This document shows positions 33,272-43,300 of a stretch of DNA of 64,000 nt, one piece after another (the first letter of the stretch is position 1; every line of letters starts with the position of its first letter). Source of the DNA: LMUY01 sp964242215 (GTDB lineage: Bacteria > Pseudomonadota > Alphaproteobacteria > Acetobacterales > Acetobacteraceae); NCBI GenBank assembly GCA_964242215.1, contig CAXTCJ010000018.1, positions 1 through 64,000 of the forward strand, read 5' to 3'. The notes beneath the pieces are model-generated. The model saw nothing but the letters and a program-made list of their open reading frames with translations. It was not told the DNA's origin and did no database searches. The position numbers were made by a program, and so were the translations under genes.

Positions 33272-34927
33272 CTACAGGGCAGCCTCCACCGTCGCCAACT
33301 CGCCGTGGCGATCGAATAACACCAAGCCTCCGCGCAGCGTGAGATCGGCTTGGGCTTCGCGCACCGACTCCGCTTCCTGGGCGAAGATGTCGGTGGAGAG
33401 CACGGCGATGTCCGCGAGTTGGCCCGGCTCGAGGGTGCCACGGCTGGCCTCGGCAAACTGGCTATAGGCGCCGCACCAGGTGTAGCAGTGCACGGCCTCT
33501 TCCATGCTCAGGCACTGATCCGGCCCGATCACCGTGCCATTCACCGTTCTGCGGGTCGTCATGGTGTAGAGGTTGCTGAACGGGTTCACCGCGCAAACCG
33601 GGCAGTCGGACGAGGCGGAGGGGTTATGCCCCTCGTCCAGCCAGCTGCGCATGGGGTAGGCCGCAGCGGACCGGGCCTGGCCCAGCACCTTCAGGTAGAC
33701 GTCACCGAACTCATACATGAAGGCGGGCTGCGGAACCGGCAGAATGCCGCGCGCCTTCATGCGGCGGCGCTGGCAGGCGTTGAGGAAGCCACAATGCTCG
33801 ATGCGGTGCCGCCGGCCCTGCACCGGCATGTCCGGCGTGTCGGCCGCTTCCATCCCGGCGAGAACTTGTTCGATCGCGGCGTCGCCGATCGCGTGGATGT
33901 CGAGCTGCCAGCCCTGCCGATGGTAGCGGGCGAGCATCTCGTGCTGCACGTCGTCCGGGAAGCACAGCATGCCGTGGCCGCCGCCCTGGTCCGCCTCGTA
34001 AGGATCGAAAAACGCTGCGGTCAGGCCACCGGCGGACCCGTCGGCGAAGGTCTTGACCGCGCCCCAGGCCAGCATCTCGTGGGTATGGTCCGGACGCATC
34101 CCGCTCTCCCACGCGGCGGTGGCGATGCCTTCCGGATTGCCCGCCAGCACCTGCCACATGCGCTGCACGAGCCGGCCATCCTGCAGCGCCCGGCGGTATG
34201 CGGCGACATCGGTCAGGCCGTCCACGGTGCCCACCATCATGTCGCTGGCGGAGGCGAAACCGCGGCTGGCGAGGTCACGTCCGGCGGCCTCGATGGCGTC
34301 CACCATCCGGGCCTCGCCGGGTTTGGGGATGTGATCGCTCAGGAGGCGCTGGGCGCGTTCCTGCAACAGGCCGGTCAGCTTGCCGTTCTTGCGCTCGATG
34401 GCGCCTCCCTGCGGATTGGGCGTGTTATGGCCGATCCCAGCCAGGGAAAGCGCCGCGGTGCTGGCAACCCCCATGTGGCCGCAGGTGCGGACGATGTAGA
34501 TGGGGTTGTGCGGTGCGGCGCGCTGTAACTCCTCCGCCGTGGGATGCCGGCCGACATCCAGAACCAAGTGGTCGTAGCCGCGCCCTACGACCCATTCGCC
34601 CGGCGGCGTCGTGGCGGCCGCGGCGGCGACGCGGCCTAGCACCTGGTCCAGCGTGCGCACCCCATCATCTGGCCGGAGGTTGATCTGTCGCAGGCCCAGG
34701 CCGTAAGGCAGCAGGTGCATGTGGGCCTCGTTGAAGGCCGGGATGGCGACGCGGCCGCCGAGATCGAGCCTGCGGGTGCGTGCCGGTGCGGCATCCTGGA
34801 CGTCCGCGAGGCTGCCCACGGCCGCGACCCGACCGGATCGCACCAGAATTGCCTCGGCAAAGCCCCCACTCAGGCCGCGGAACACGCGCCCGCCGGAGAT
34901 CAGCAGATCGGTGGCAAGATCAGGCAT
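33272..34927 (-). CDS. amidohydrolase family protein, YtcJ-like
   Basis: This 551-residue metal-dependent hydrolase has the amidohydrolase_3 plan: a small beta-sandwich at both ends, NEAHMHLLPYG (the metal-binding H-x-H near residue 65), HAIGDAAIEQ, RIEHCGF, and the late SDCPVCAVNP Asp region. YtcJ-like proteins have mostly unknown substrates; some hydrolyse N-acyl or cyclic amides. It is a single-gene unit. The substrate is not predictable here. Confidence 0.88.
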   Translation of the reverse strand: MPDLATDLLISGGRVFRGLSGGFAEAILVRSGRVAAVGSLADVQDAAPARTRRLDLGGRVAIPAFNEAHMHLLPYGLGLRQINLRPDDGVRTLDQVLGRVAAAAATTPPGEWVVGRGYDHLVLDVGRHPTAEELQRAAPHNPIYIVRTCGHMGVASTAALSLAGIGHNTPNPQGGAIERKNGKLTGLLQERAQRLLSDHIPKPGEARMVDAIEAAGRDLASRGFASASDMMVGTVDGLTDVAAYRRALQDGRLVQRMWQVLAGNPEGIATAAWESGMRPDHTHEMLAWGAVKTFADGSAGGLTAAFFDPYEADQGGGHGMLCFPDDVQHEMLARYHRQGWQLDIHAIGDAAIEQVLAGMEAADTPDMPVQGRRHRIEHCGFLNACQRRRMKARGILPVPQPAFMYEFGDVYLKVLGQARSAAAYPMRSWLDEGHNPSASSDCPVCAVNPFSNLYTMTTRRTVNGTVIGPDQCLSMEEAVHCYTWCGAYSQFAEASRGTLEPGQLADIAVLSTDIFAQEAESVREAQADLTLRGGLVLFDRHGELATVEAAL

Positions 34928-35170
34928 TCGCTGCGCTAGCTCCCTGCGGTGTGTTGCAGAACCCTAGCTCGGCGGTGGGTCGCCTGCCTACGGCTTCAAC
35001 CGGAACACGCTGCTCGGCCTCTGCGAATAGGACCGCTCGACCGCGCACGAACTCGGTGACGCCGCATCCGCCATCTCTCGCAAGGCGGAGCAGTTGCAAA
35101 ACTAAGTCGCCGGTCTGCCGCCGGCGTTCGGGCTGCGTGATGGCTCGTGCTTGGTGTAAGCGCTCTGCTT

Positions 35171-37000
35171 TCAGTGTAGATATTCTACCATCATTCCCTC
35201 GATCTTGGTCTGAAAGGCACTCATGGCAAATGGCTTCGTCATGACTTCCATTCCGTCATTCAACAATGTTTTGGCGAAGCCTGCAGTCGCGTCGAAACCA
35301 GTCACGAACAGCACCTTGAGTTCGGGCCGTTGCTCCCGAGCGGCATCCGCAAGCTGCCGCCCGTTCATCCCTCCCGGTAGCCCCACGTCGGTAACCAGAA
35401 GATCGATCCGCTTACTGGTTTCCAGGAGGTTTAATCCTGAGCGGCCTGCATCAGCCTCCAGCACCGTGTAGTTTAGGTCGGAGAGCATCTCGGCGAGGAG
35501 CATCCGTAAGTCCGGCTCGTCCTCGACCAAGAGGATGACCGGCCGCTCTGCCATAGCGAGACCGCCTTCGCGCTGAAGAGAGAGTGAGTCATCCGTGGCC
35601 TCTTCTCGATACTGTGGCAGGTAGATGGTCACTTTCGTTCCTTGTCCGACGTCGCTCTCCAGGTTGATGTGACCCCCGGATTGTTTGACGAACCCGAATG
35701 TCATGGAGAGCCCGAGACCGGTGCCTTGACCAAGCGGCTTGGTCGTAAAGAATGGGTCGAACGCTCGCGTCAGGACGTTCGGTGTCATTCCGGTGCCGGT
35801 ATCCGATACAGAAAGAACGATGTAGTTCCCTGAATCGATGCCGTACCTGCTTGCGGATGCCGTGTCTGTAATCCACCCTTTGGCAGTTTCACGATCAGAT
35901 AAAGCGATGTTTGCAGCATGAATTATAATGGTGCCACCATCCGGCATTGAGTCACGTGAATTCAAGACTAGATTGAGTATGACGTTCTCAATCTGGTTTT
36001 GATCGCATAACGTACTCCATAAGCCATCCGAAATTTCTGTCCTGATTTTGATGTGCGGGCCGACGGTATGTACAAACAACTCTTCCATGTGAACGATCAG
36101 CTCGCCGATGTTCGTCGGTTTGGGATCGAGCGTTTGCCGGCGGGAAAAGGCTAGTAAGCGATGCGTCAACGCCGACGCACGTTTGACGGAACTGACGGCA
36201 GAACTAATGTAACGTTGAAGCTCGTGCGTGCGTCCCTGTGCCAATCGCATTTCGATCAAATCCAAGCTGCCGGAGATACCCGCTAAAAGGTTATTGAAGT
36301 CATGGGCGATGCCCCCAGTGAGCTGACCGACCGCCTCCATTTTCATGGCCTGGCGCAGAACCTCTTCAAGTCGTGCGCGATCTGCGGCTTCCGCTTCGAG
36401 GGCACGGTTCACCCGACTCAGTTCCTCTGTTCGCTCGATCACTCTGGCCTCAAGGGCCGCGTGCGAAATGGCCAGGGCGGCTTTGCTTTTGTAACGATCA
36501 ACGGCTCCCGCGAGAAGGTTGGCGTAATTACCTAGGAACTTGGTGTCATCATCCGTAAAAACGTGCGTGACGCGGCTGTCGACCTGCAGGACTCCAAAGG
36601 CCGGCGCGCTATGGCCTCGGATGATTACGTTGACAGCGGCTCGAACACCATTCTCTTTGAGGAACGGGGCATAGAAAAACCGCGTTTCGTTCTCGATGTC
36701 AGACGAGATTGTCGGCTCTCCCGTGGTCAAAACGTGGCCCTCCGAAGATCCGGACGTGGCTGTCACCGTGGCGACGCCAACCACGCCGGGCTTCCAGCCA
36801 ACGCCTGCCCGCACGAGCAGAATGTCGCCATCGTCCTGCAGCTCCATGACTTTGGCGAGATCGGTGCCCAGAGCTTCGCCAACGAGGCGGCAGGCTTCGG
36901 TGAGTATTTCGTCAAGGTCGTCGCATCTGAGCGCCAGTTCTCCAAACTTGGCTAAGACGCTCTGCTGGCGGAGGAGGGTTTCATATCTGTCGATCGCCAT
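35171..37000 (-). CDS. GAF-domain hybrid sensor histidine kinase with receiver
   Basis: This soluble 609-residue kinase has a GAF sensor domain (residues 20-170), a coiled linker, HisKA with phospho-accepting His233 in GGIAHDFNN, a HATPase with the NLVLNSRDSM N-box and DTGTGM/GTGLGLS boxes, and a C-terminal receiver with Asp538 in VTDVGLPGG. No transmembrane segment is seen, so the signal is cytoplasmic. AGGGAGGATTTACTGAG precedes the ATG. The gene is visibly lower in G+C than its neighbours, one sampled line being about 42%, which suggests transfer. It follows two tiny ORFs on the same strand. Confidence 0.9.
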   Translation of the reverse strand: MAIDRYETLLRQQSVLAKFGELALRCDDLDEILTEACRLVGEALGTDLAKVMELQDDGDILLVRAGVGWKPGVVGVATVTATSGSSEGHVLTTGEPTISSDIENETRFFYAPFLKENGVRAAVNVIIRGHSAPAFGVLQVDSRVTHVFTDDDTKFLGNYANLLAGAVDRYKSKAALAISHAALEARVIERTEELSRVNRALEAEAADRARLEEVLRQAMKMEAVGQLTGGIAHDFNNLLAGISGSLDLIEMRLAQGRTHELQRYISSAVSSVKRASALTHRLLAFSRRQTLDPKPTNIGELIVHMEELFVHTVGPHIKIRTEISDGLWSTLCDQNQIENVILNLVLNSRDSMPDGGTIIIHAANIALSDRETAKGWITDTASASRYGIDSGNYIVLSVSDTGTGMTPNVLTRAFDPFFTTKPLGQGTGLGLSMTFGFVKQSGGHINLESDVGQGTKVTIYLPQYREEATDDSLSLQREGGLAMAERPVILLVEDEPDLRMLLAEMLSDLNYTVLEADAGRSGLNLLETSKRIDLLVTDVGLPGGMNGRQLADAAREQRPELKVLFVTGFDATAGFAKTLLNDGMEVMTKPFAMSAFQTKIEGMMVEYLH

Positions 37001-37024
37001 CTCAGTAAATCCTCCCTGTCTGGA

Positions 37025-37207
37025 TCATGACCACGTCCTCAATCGTGCCTTCGCCTCTGTTTTGTCCCGGTCAGTGCCTTCTCTCGACGCCACGAGCGCC
37101 GACGCAATATCGGTCTTGCGGAAATTATCCCGAACAGTGCCGTCGTTAAGACACCCGCTTCGTGCCTGGACAATAAGTGTGGCGAGTTCGGCGTCTATTG
37201 CTGCCAT
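37025..37207 (-). CDS. small hypothetical protein upstream of the kinase
   Basis: This 60-residue open frame starts at ATG 37207, five bases after the preceding small ORF stops, with GGAG ten bases upstream. It ends 24 bases before the kinase start. The sequence is hydrophilic and helical in character, with one Cys, and I recognise no family. The tight spacing and ribosome binding site suggest one transcript with the kinase. It could be a small partner or a chance frame. Confidence 0.45.
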   Translation of the reverse strand: MAAIDAELATLIVQARSGCLNDGTVRDNFRKTDIASALVASREGTDRDKTEAKARLRTWS

Positions 37208-37212
37208 CACCG

Positions 37213-37392
37213 TTAATCTCCAGCCTTGGAGACGAGAGGAACAGCTTCGATGAAGTGGGCGTTCACGCTACGGCCGGGAGCATGGAGAGCAGCGCCGAAC
37301 ACGTCTTCCATCTCCGCCCGGAAGCGTTCGACGGCTCTGCTAAACACTCGCACTTGGTCGAGCAGGACGGCTGAATCCTCCGCGAGCGTCAT
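37213..37392 (-). CDS. small hypothetical protein, first of the kinase operon
   Basis: This 59-residue frame (MTLAEDSAVLLDQV...) is preceded by GGGAGCTCAAC before the ATG at 37392. It appears to be a helical, acidic small protein with a VRVFSRAVERFRAEM segment that could form an amphipathic helix. It lies first in a small-ORF, small-ORF, kinase row. I do not recognise it. The ribosome binding site is the main support. Confidence 0.45.
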   Translation of the reverse strand: MTLAEDSAVLLDQVRVFSRAVERFRAEMEDVFGAALHAPGRSVNAHFIEAVPLVSKAGD

Positions 37393-37413
37393 GTTGAGCT
37401 CCCAGCGCCGCAA

Positions 37414-37958
37414 CTGCAGAGGCTAATGTCACGTAAGTTGTCACGGTCGTGTTGCGGCGAATTGCCGTGATCTCCGTTACGGGTCGCCGCGGCTCGCCCA
37501 TCCATCATTACTCTTCCTTCGCCCTTCGCCAGCAATGTCGCGGCGGTGACCATAGGAAGAGCCCTATTTTGGCGGTCTACTAGATTCGGAAAATACCTAT
37601 GTATGGTCTGCGGGTACGACTTCCACGTACAGCCAGAGCCTGTGAGAGTCCAAAAGTCTTATAGAACGATGGTCTTTTTGTCCCACCCGATCCGCCTACA
37701 GCGGGGAAAGTCGCGAGATACGCAGCGGCCGCCCTCTTGATGCGGGCGCGCAGTACCGGATCGGTCAAGCTCGCTTGCTCGATCAGCGCGCGTATCGCTG
37801 TCTCAATCGCTAAGAGCCGGCGACGGGCACTATGGCGGCCAGGCACTTCGCAAGCCGCTGAGTGGCCGTCCTTCGCCGCGCCGTAGGTTGGTTGACGACG
37901 GCCATCGCACAGCCTGAGGATCGCGTCTGGGCTCCGTTGCCCGCATAGGAGATGCCGT
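37414..37958. other. 545-base gap, one weak minus-strand ORF only
   Basis: This stretch separates the kinase operon from the divergent S9 peptidase gene. A minus-strand frame (37580-37846, possible GTG start) reads RLLAIETAIRALIEQASLTD and looks helical. It lacks a clear ribosome binding site, and I would not call it a gene. The direct repeat TGTCACG occurs twice near 37426-37443. The middle is AT-richer than its surroundings. Confidence 0.35.
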
Positions 37959-40007
37959 GTGCCCCGGCCCATGATCCCGCAGGATGTGTTCGCCTTCCAC
38001 AGCGTGTCCGACCCCCGCATATCGGCCGATGGCCGCCGCATCATCGCCGTGCTCACCCGCCGCGATACCGCGACGGACCAGCGCGTGAGCGCCCTGATGC
38101 AATGTTGGGATCGAATGCGCTGGACGGACGTGCCGGGCACGGAAGGCGTAACCCTGGCGCGGCTGTCCCAGAATGGCCGCCTGGCTATGCTCTGCCGCCG
38201 GGACGGTCGCAGCTTGGTGATGATGGAGGACGAAACGGGCTGGAAGACCCTACATGACTCCGCCACACCGCTGCGGGAGTTGGCCTGGTCGCCTGACGGC
38301 ACAATGCTGGCCTTCCAGAAACGGATCGATGCCGACCTGCCATCCTGGCTCGGCTTCACCGCCCCGCCCGCCGGTGCCGTCTGGGCACAGCCGCCGCGGC
38401 ACACCGACCGGCTACTCTATCGCCATGATGCGATGGGCGAACTGCCGGAATCAGTGTTCCATACCTTCGTCGTCGCTACGGATGGCGCATCCCCGGCCCG
38501 GCAGCTGACGCAGGGGCCCTGGCACAGCGGCATGGTGCACCATGTGCCGCCCGGGCTGGTCTTCACACCGGACGGCACGGAGCTGCTGCTGACCGGGACC
38601 CAGCGTGCTGATTGGGACCAGGCGCCGAACGATGTGGACATCCACGCGCTGCGCTTAGCCGACGGCAAGGTTCGTCGCTTGACCGAAATGGCCGGCCCGA
38701 CCGCGCACGCAGCCCCCTCGCCGGATGGCACTCTGCTGGCCTTCACCGCCGTGCACGAGCGTGGGCTCAGTCACCAGCTACGCCGTCTGTATGTGGTTCC
38801 CGCCGCGGGCGGCGTACCGCGGGAGGTGCTGCCAGGCTTCGACCGCAGCATAGGCAAGATCGCCTGGACGGCTGATGGTAATGCGCTGCTGGTGACCTAC
38901 GACGATCCTGGCTGCTCCCACGTCGCCCGCGTCGCGCTGGATGGCACGCTAGCCGTGCTGGTCAGGGACGCCAGTGCCGGGGAGATCGAGGCGGCCTATG
39001 CCGGTGACAGCTTCTGCGCCGCGCAGGACGGCACGCTGGTGTACGTGCGTACCGCCGTCGATGTGCCCTGCGAGGTAGCGCTGATCGCCCCAGGCGAGCC
39101 CCCCGCGACGATCACCGCACTGAACGCCGGATTGGCGGCGGAATTAGGCGGGTTCGTTCCCGCCGAAATGTTCTGGGTTACCGGCGGGGAGGGCCGCCAG
39201 GTGCAATGCTGGCTGCTGCAGCCGCCCAAACCGGGACCGCATCCCTTGGTCTTGAATATTCATGGCGGGCCGTTCGCTCAATGGGGGGAGCGGTTCTCGA
39301 TCAAGCATCAAGCGCTCGTTGGCGCCGGCTACGCTGTGCTTTACGCCAATCCCGCCGGCTCCACCGGGTATGGCGAAGACTTCGCCAACGTGCTTCACGA
39401 TCGCTTCCCTGGTCCGGACTTCGACGACCTGATGGCCGCCCTGGACGTAGCCGCCGCGCGGCCTAGCATCGACGCGAACAGCCTGTTCGTCACTGGCGCG
39501 AGCGGCGGCGGGGTGCTCACGCTATGGAGCATCACTCACACGCGAAGGTTCCGGGCGGCCGTGTCGATCAAACCGGTGGTTGATTGGCAGAGCTGGGTGC
39601 TCAGCTCGGATATTGGCCCTTCCGTTGGCCGCCGGTGGATGGGCGGCTCGCTTCCTTGGGAGGCACCGGAGAAATACCGCGCTCGCTCGCCAGTGACGCA
39701 CGCTCAGCACGCCAGCGCGCCCACCCTGCTGATAGCTGGCGAGTCCGACAGCCGCACGCCCATGAGTGAGACGCTGCAGATGTATGCCGCCCTGCGCCTG
39801 GCGGGGGTGGATACACATCTGTTGCGCTTCCCCGGCGTCAGCCACAGCGCAGGCACAATGCGGCCTTCGTTGTACGCGGCGGAGCTTAGCGCCACAATCG
39901 GGTGGTTCGACCGGCACAGGAAGGGCGTTAAGGACCAGGAGTTAGGATCGGACGATCCTTCGATGGTTGGCTTTCCAAAGCCGTCGATCCGGTGCGCGCG
40001 GCTGTAA
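37959..40007 (+). CDS. S9 family peptidase (prolyl oligopeptidase/acylaminoacyl peptidase type)
   Basis: This 682-residue serine peptidase has an N-terminal beta-propeller (about 1-410, with several WSPDGT/SPDGTLLAF-type blades) and a C-terminal alpha/beta-hydrolase domain. The triad is visible as Ser515 in GASGGG, Asp597 in GESDSRTP and His629 in GVSHSAGT. It cleaves short peptides or acyl amino acids. No signal peptide is seen. The GTG start has GGAG six bases upstream; ATG 37971 is an alternative. The last 20 or so residues are antisense to an osmC remnant, so the natural C-terminus was probably replaced. Confidence 0.9.
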   Translation: MPRPMIPQDVFAFHSVSDPRISADGRRIIAVLTRRDTATDQRVSALMQCWDRMRWTDVPGTEGVTLARLSQNGRLAMLCRRDGRSLVMMEDETGWKTLHDSATPLRELAWSPDGTMLAFQKRIDADLPSWLGFTAPPAGAVWAQPPRHTDRLLYRHDAMGELPESVFHTFVVATDGASPARQLTQGPWHSGMVHHVPPGLVFTPDGTELLLTGTQRADWDQAPNDVDIHALRLADGKVRRLTEMAGPTAHAAPSPDGTLLAFTAVHERGLSHQLRRLYVVPAAGGVPREVLPGFDRSIGKIAWTADGNALLVTYDDPGCSHVARVALDGTLAVLVRDASAGEIEAAYAGDSFCAAQDGTLVYVRTAVDVPCEVALIAPGEPPATITALNAGLAAELGGFVPAEMFWVTGGEGRQVQCWLLQPPKPGPHPLVLNIHGGPFAQWGERFSIKHQALVGAGYAVLYANPAGSTGYGEDFANVLHDRFPGPDFDDLMAALDVAAARPSIDANSLFVTGASGGGVLTLWSITHTRRFRAAVSIKPVVDWQSWVLSSDIGPSVGRRWMGGSLPWEAPEKYRARSPVTHAQHASAPTLLIAGESDSRTPMSETLQMYAALRLAGVDTHLLRFPGVSHSAGTMRPSLYAAELSATIGWFDRHRKGVKDQELGSDDPSMVGFPKPSIRCARL

Positions 40008-40087
40008 CCTCGATACGAGGCGGTGCCCGTTCCTTCGTTTCCGGTCCACGTCACTCGGATCGTGTAACGGTGCTCCCTGTCAGCCAT
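39941..40087 (-). pseudogene. osmC-like gene, N-terminal fragment only
   Basis: From ATG 40087, with CCAGAGGGAGAGAAT upstream as a good ribosome binding site, about 48 codons read as the start of an OsmC/Ohr-type peroxidase: YTIRVTWTGNEGTGTASYRG and then GFGKPTIEGSSDP. After GSSDP the frame turns into antisense of the S9 peptidase gene, and the catalytic Cys region is missing. The remnant points to a deletion or recombination that fused the end of the peptidase gene into osmC in convergent orientation. Confidence 0.72.
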
Positions 40088-40357
40088 ATTCTCTCCCTCT
40101 GGCGGCCCTCGCGGTATGACGTAGTCCGCGAAGTCCGCAAGGTGTCGGATTGAGCGGTATTGCCACATCGCGGGCCGTGGCGGAGGAGAGTCCGTTCGGG
40201 AACTCCGATGACGTGAAGTGTCGACGGAGCAGTCACGGATCAGGCATAGATCATTGCGGGCTGAGATGAGGCGGCTGATGAGGCCGCGTCCGAAGGCTAG
40301 CCCACGGAAACTGCGGAGCCAGGCGGGTGTTCCAGTGGGACCGCCCCCGGAGACAAG

Positions 40358-43300
40358 ATGGCCGTCGACGCATACACAGCGCTCCCCGTTGGGACGCAAC
40401 TGGAGTTTATGGATGCGCTCGGCGACGGCGTGTACGGAGTCGACCTGGAGGGGCGCTGCGTCTTTGTAAACCGGGCGGCATTACGCATGCTGCGATACGC
40501 ACACGCCGACGAGCTGCTCGGCAGGAACATGCACGCCACGATCCACCACACGCGGCCCGACGGCGCGCCCTTCCCACAGCACGAGTGCCCGCTGCTGCAC
40601 ACGGCGACCAGCGGCCGCCCGGTCCGGCTGGAGAACGAGATGCTATGGCGGCGGGATGGCAGCCCATTCTTCGCCGAGTACTCCTCGTTCCCGGTCACCA
40701 GTAGCGGGCGCATCACCGGCAGCGTCATCACGTTCAACGACACCTCGGTGCGCCAGGACGCGCAGCAGCGGCTGGCCGTGCAATACGCTGTGGCCCAGGT
40801 GCTCGCCAGCCTGGCGCCACTGGACACGGTGTTGCCGCGTATCCTGGAGGCGATCGGCGCCGGGCTGGGGTGGGATCTCGGGTTCCTGTGGCGCAACGAG
40901 CGAGAGCAACTCCGCTGCGCCGCCGAGTGGCGCTCGCTGGATGCCGGCGACCTCGGCAGCTTTGGCCATTGTGGGGCGGAGAGCGATGCCGTGTTGCCGG
41001 CGGGGGCTGGCCCGCTCGGCCAAGGGCTCGGCAACGACGCCCCGATCCACATCCCGGATCTGACGGTGGGGGACGGACGACAGGCGGAGGCGGCGCGCCA
41101 TGGACTGCGCAGCGCGTTGGCCTTCCCGCTGATGGACGGCGGCACCGTCAGCGGCACCATCGAGTTCTACAGCCGGCGGCAAATCGACGTGGATGACAGC
41201 CTGCTGGAGGCGCTCTCCACCCTTGGCCACCAGATCGGCCAGACGCTGGAACGACGCCGGGTCGCAGAAGCGCTGCGGGAGAGCCAGGCGTTGAACGCCG
41301 CCATTTTGGCCTCGGCGCCGGATTGCGTCGTCACCATCGACGCGAACGGCTCCATCCTCGCCTTCAACGCCACCGCCGAGGCCACGTTCGGCCTGCGCGC
41401 GGCGGACGTGCTGGGGCAGGACCTGGACCAGACCATTTTCCCGCCCGAGACACATGCCGGTCACCGCCGCGCCTTTGCCCGGGCGCTGGAAGGTGACGAT
41501 TCGGTGCTGGCGCGGCGGATCGAAGTGAATGCGATCCGAGGCGATGGCAGCGTGTTCCCGGTCGAGTTCTCGCTCACGCGTACGCTCGGCGGCGAGCACC
41601 CGTTGTTCACCGCCTATCTGCGGAACATCACGGAACGGCGCAAAGACCAGTCGCGCATGCGGGAGAGCGAGGCCCGGTTCAGTACCATCGCCAACGCTAT
41701 TCCACAGCTAGCCTGGATGACGGCGCCGGATGGCGAAATCGTCTGGTATAACAGTCGCTGGTACGAATACACCGGTACCAAGTTCGACGACATGCGAGGC
41801 TGGGGTTGGCGGTCCGTTCACCACCCGGACCACATCGAGCGGGTCGAACGCCATCTGCGCGAGAGTTTTCGCCTGGGAGCGCCGTGGGAGGACACCTTTC
41901 CTCTGCGCGCCGCGGACGGCAGCTACAATTGGTTCCTCTCGCGGGCCCTGCCGATCCGCGACGACCCGGACGAGGCCGACCCGGCCGGTCGCATCCTGGG
42001 CTGGTTCGGTACCAACACCGACATCACCGCTCTGCGCGAAACAGAACAGTCGCTAGCCGCCGCCCGTGACGAGGCGGAGACGGCCAACCGCGCCAAGAGC
42101 ACCTTCATCGCCAACATGAGCCACGAGCTGCGCACTCCGCTCTCGGCCATCATTGGCTATGCGGAGATGCTGCAGGAGGAGATCGACGACGGCACCGAGC
42201 CGGCGGAACTGATGCGCGACGTCAGCAAGATCGAGGGCAATGCGCGTCATCTGCTGGGGCTGATCAACGACGTGCTGGACTTGTCGAAGGTCGAGAGCGG
42301 CAAGATGGAGGCTTACGTCGAGACCTTTGACATAGCCGCCATGGCTACCGAGGTTTCCGCCACCGTCGGCGCGCTGTTGGAGAAGAAGGAAAACCGGCTG
42401 GAGCTGCATCTGGCGCCGGCGCTGGGCAGCATGCGTTCGGATGTGACGCGCATCCGCCAGGTGCTGCTGAACCTGTTAAGCAATGCGGCCAAGTTCACCG
42501 AGCGCGGCACTATCACGTTGGCCATCGATCGCATCGAAGGCCCTGCCGGCGCAGATTGGGTGCGCTTCGCCATTACCGACTCTGGGATTGGTATGACGCA
42601 GGAGCAACTTGGCAAACTGTTCCAGCGCTTCCAGCAGGCGGATGCCTCCACCACCCGGCAGTTCGGCGGCACTGGGCTCGGGTTGGCGCTGACCAAGGCA
42701 TTCGCCTCCCTGCTCGGCGGCGAGGTGACCGTTACCAGTATCCCGGGCCAGGGTAGTACTTTTGCAGTATCGCTGCCGGCGACGCTGGAGCCGCCAGCCC
42801 CCGCCGCAGCGGACGCCCCAGAGCCGCCGGCCCTATCCGGGCACGAGATCGTGCTCGTGGTAGATGACGACGAGACCCAACGCGACCTGACCAGCCGTTT
42901 CCTCCTGCGCGAGGGCTACACGCCCCGCACTGCCGTCGACGGCCCCACCGGGCTGGCACTGGCCCGGCAGTTGCGCCCCCGTGCCATTCTGCTGGACGTG
43001 ACGATGCCCGGCATGGATGGCTGGTCGGTGCTCAGCGCGATGAAGGCCGATGCCGACCTCGCGGCGATCCCAGTGGTGATGGTGACGTTCTCGACCGAGC
43101 GCGCGCTTGCCTCCTCCCTCGGCGCCGCGGATTACGTCGTGAAGCCGGTGAATTGGGACCGGTTGCGGCAAGTGATGGAGCGGTTCCGCGAGGCCGAGGG
43201 CGACGTGCTAGTGGTGGATGACGAGGCCGACACCCGATACCGCACGCGTCAGGTGCTGGAGAAGCACGGCTGGACCATCGTGGAGGCGGCGAATGGTGAG

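Noticed and set aside
34922..35174. Minus-strand frame between the GAF kinase and the YtcJ-like gene, with tight overlaps on both sides
   Set aside because: It would need a CTG start and has no ribosome binding site of its own; open frames of this size occur by chance in this composition.
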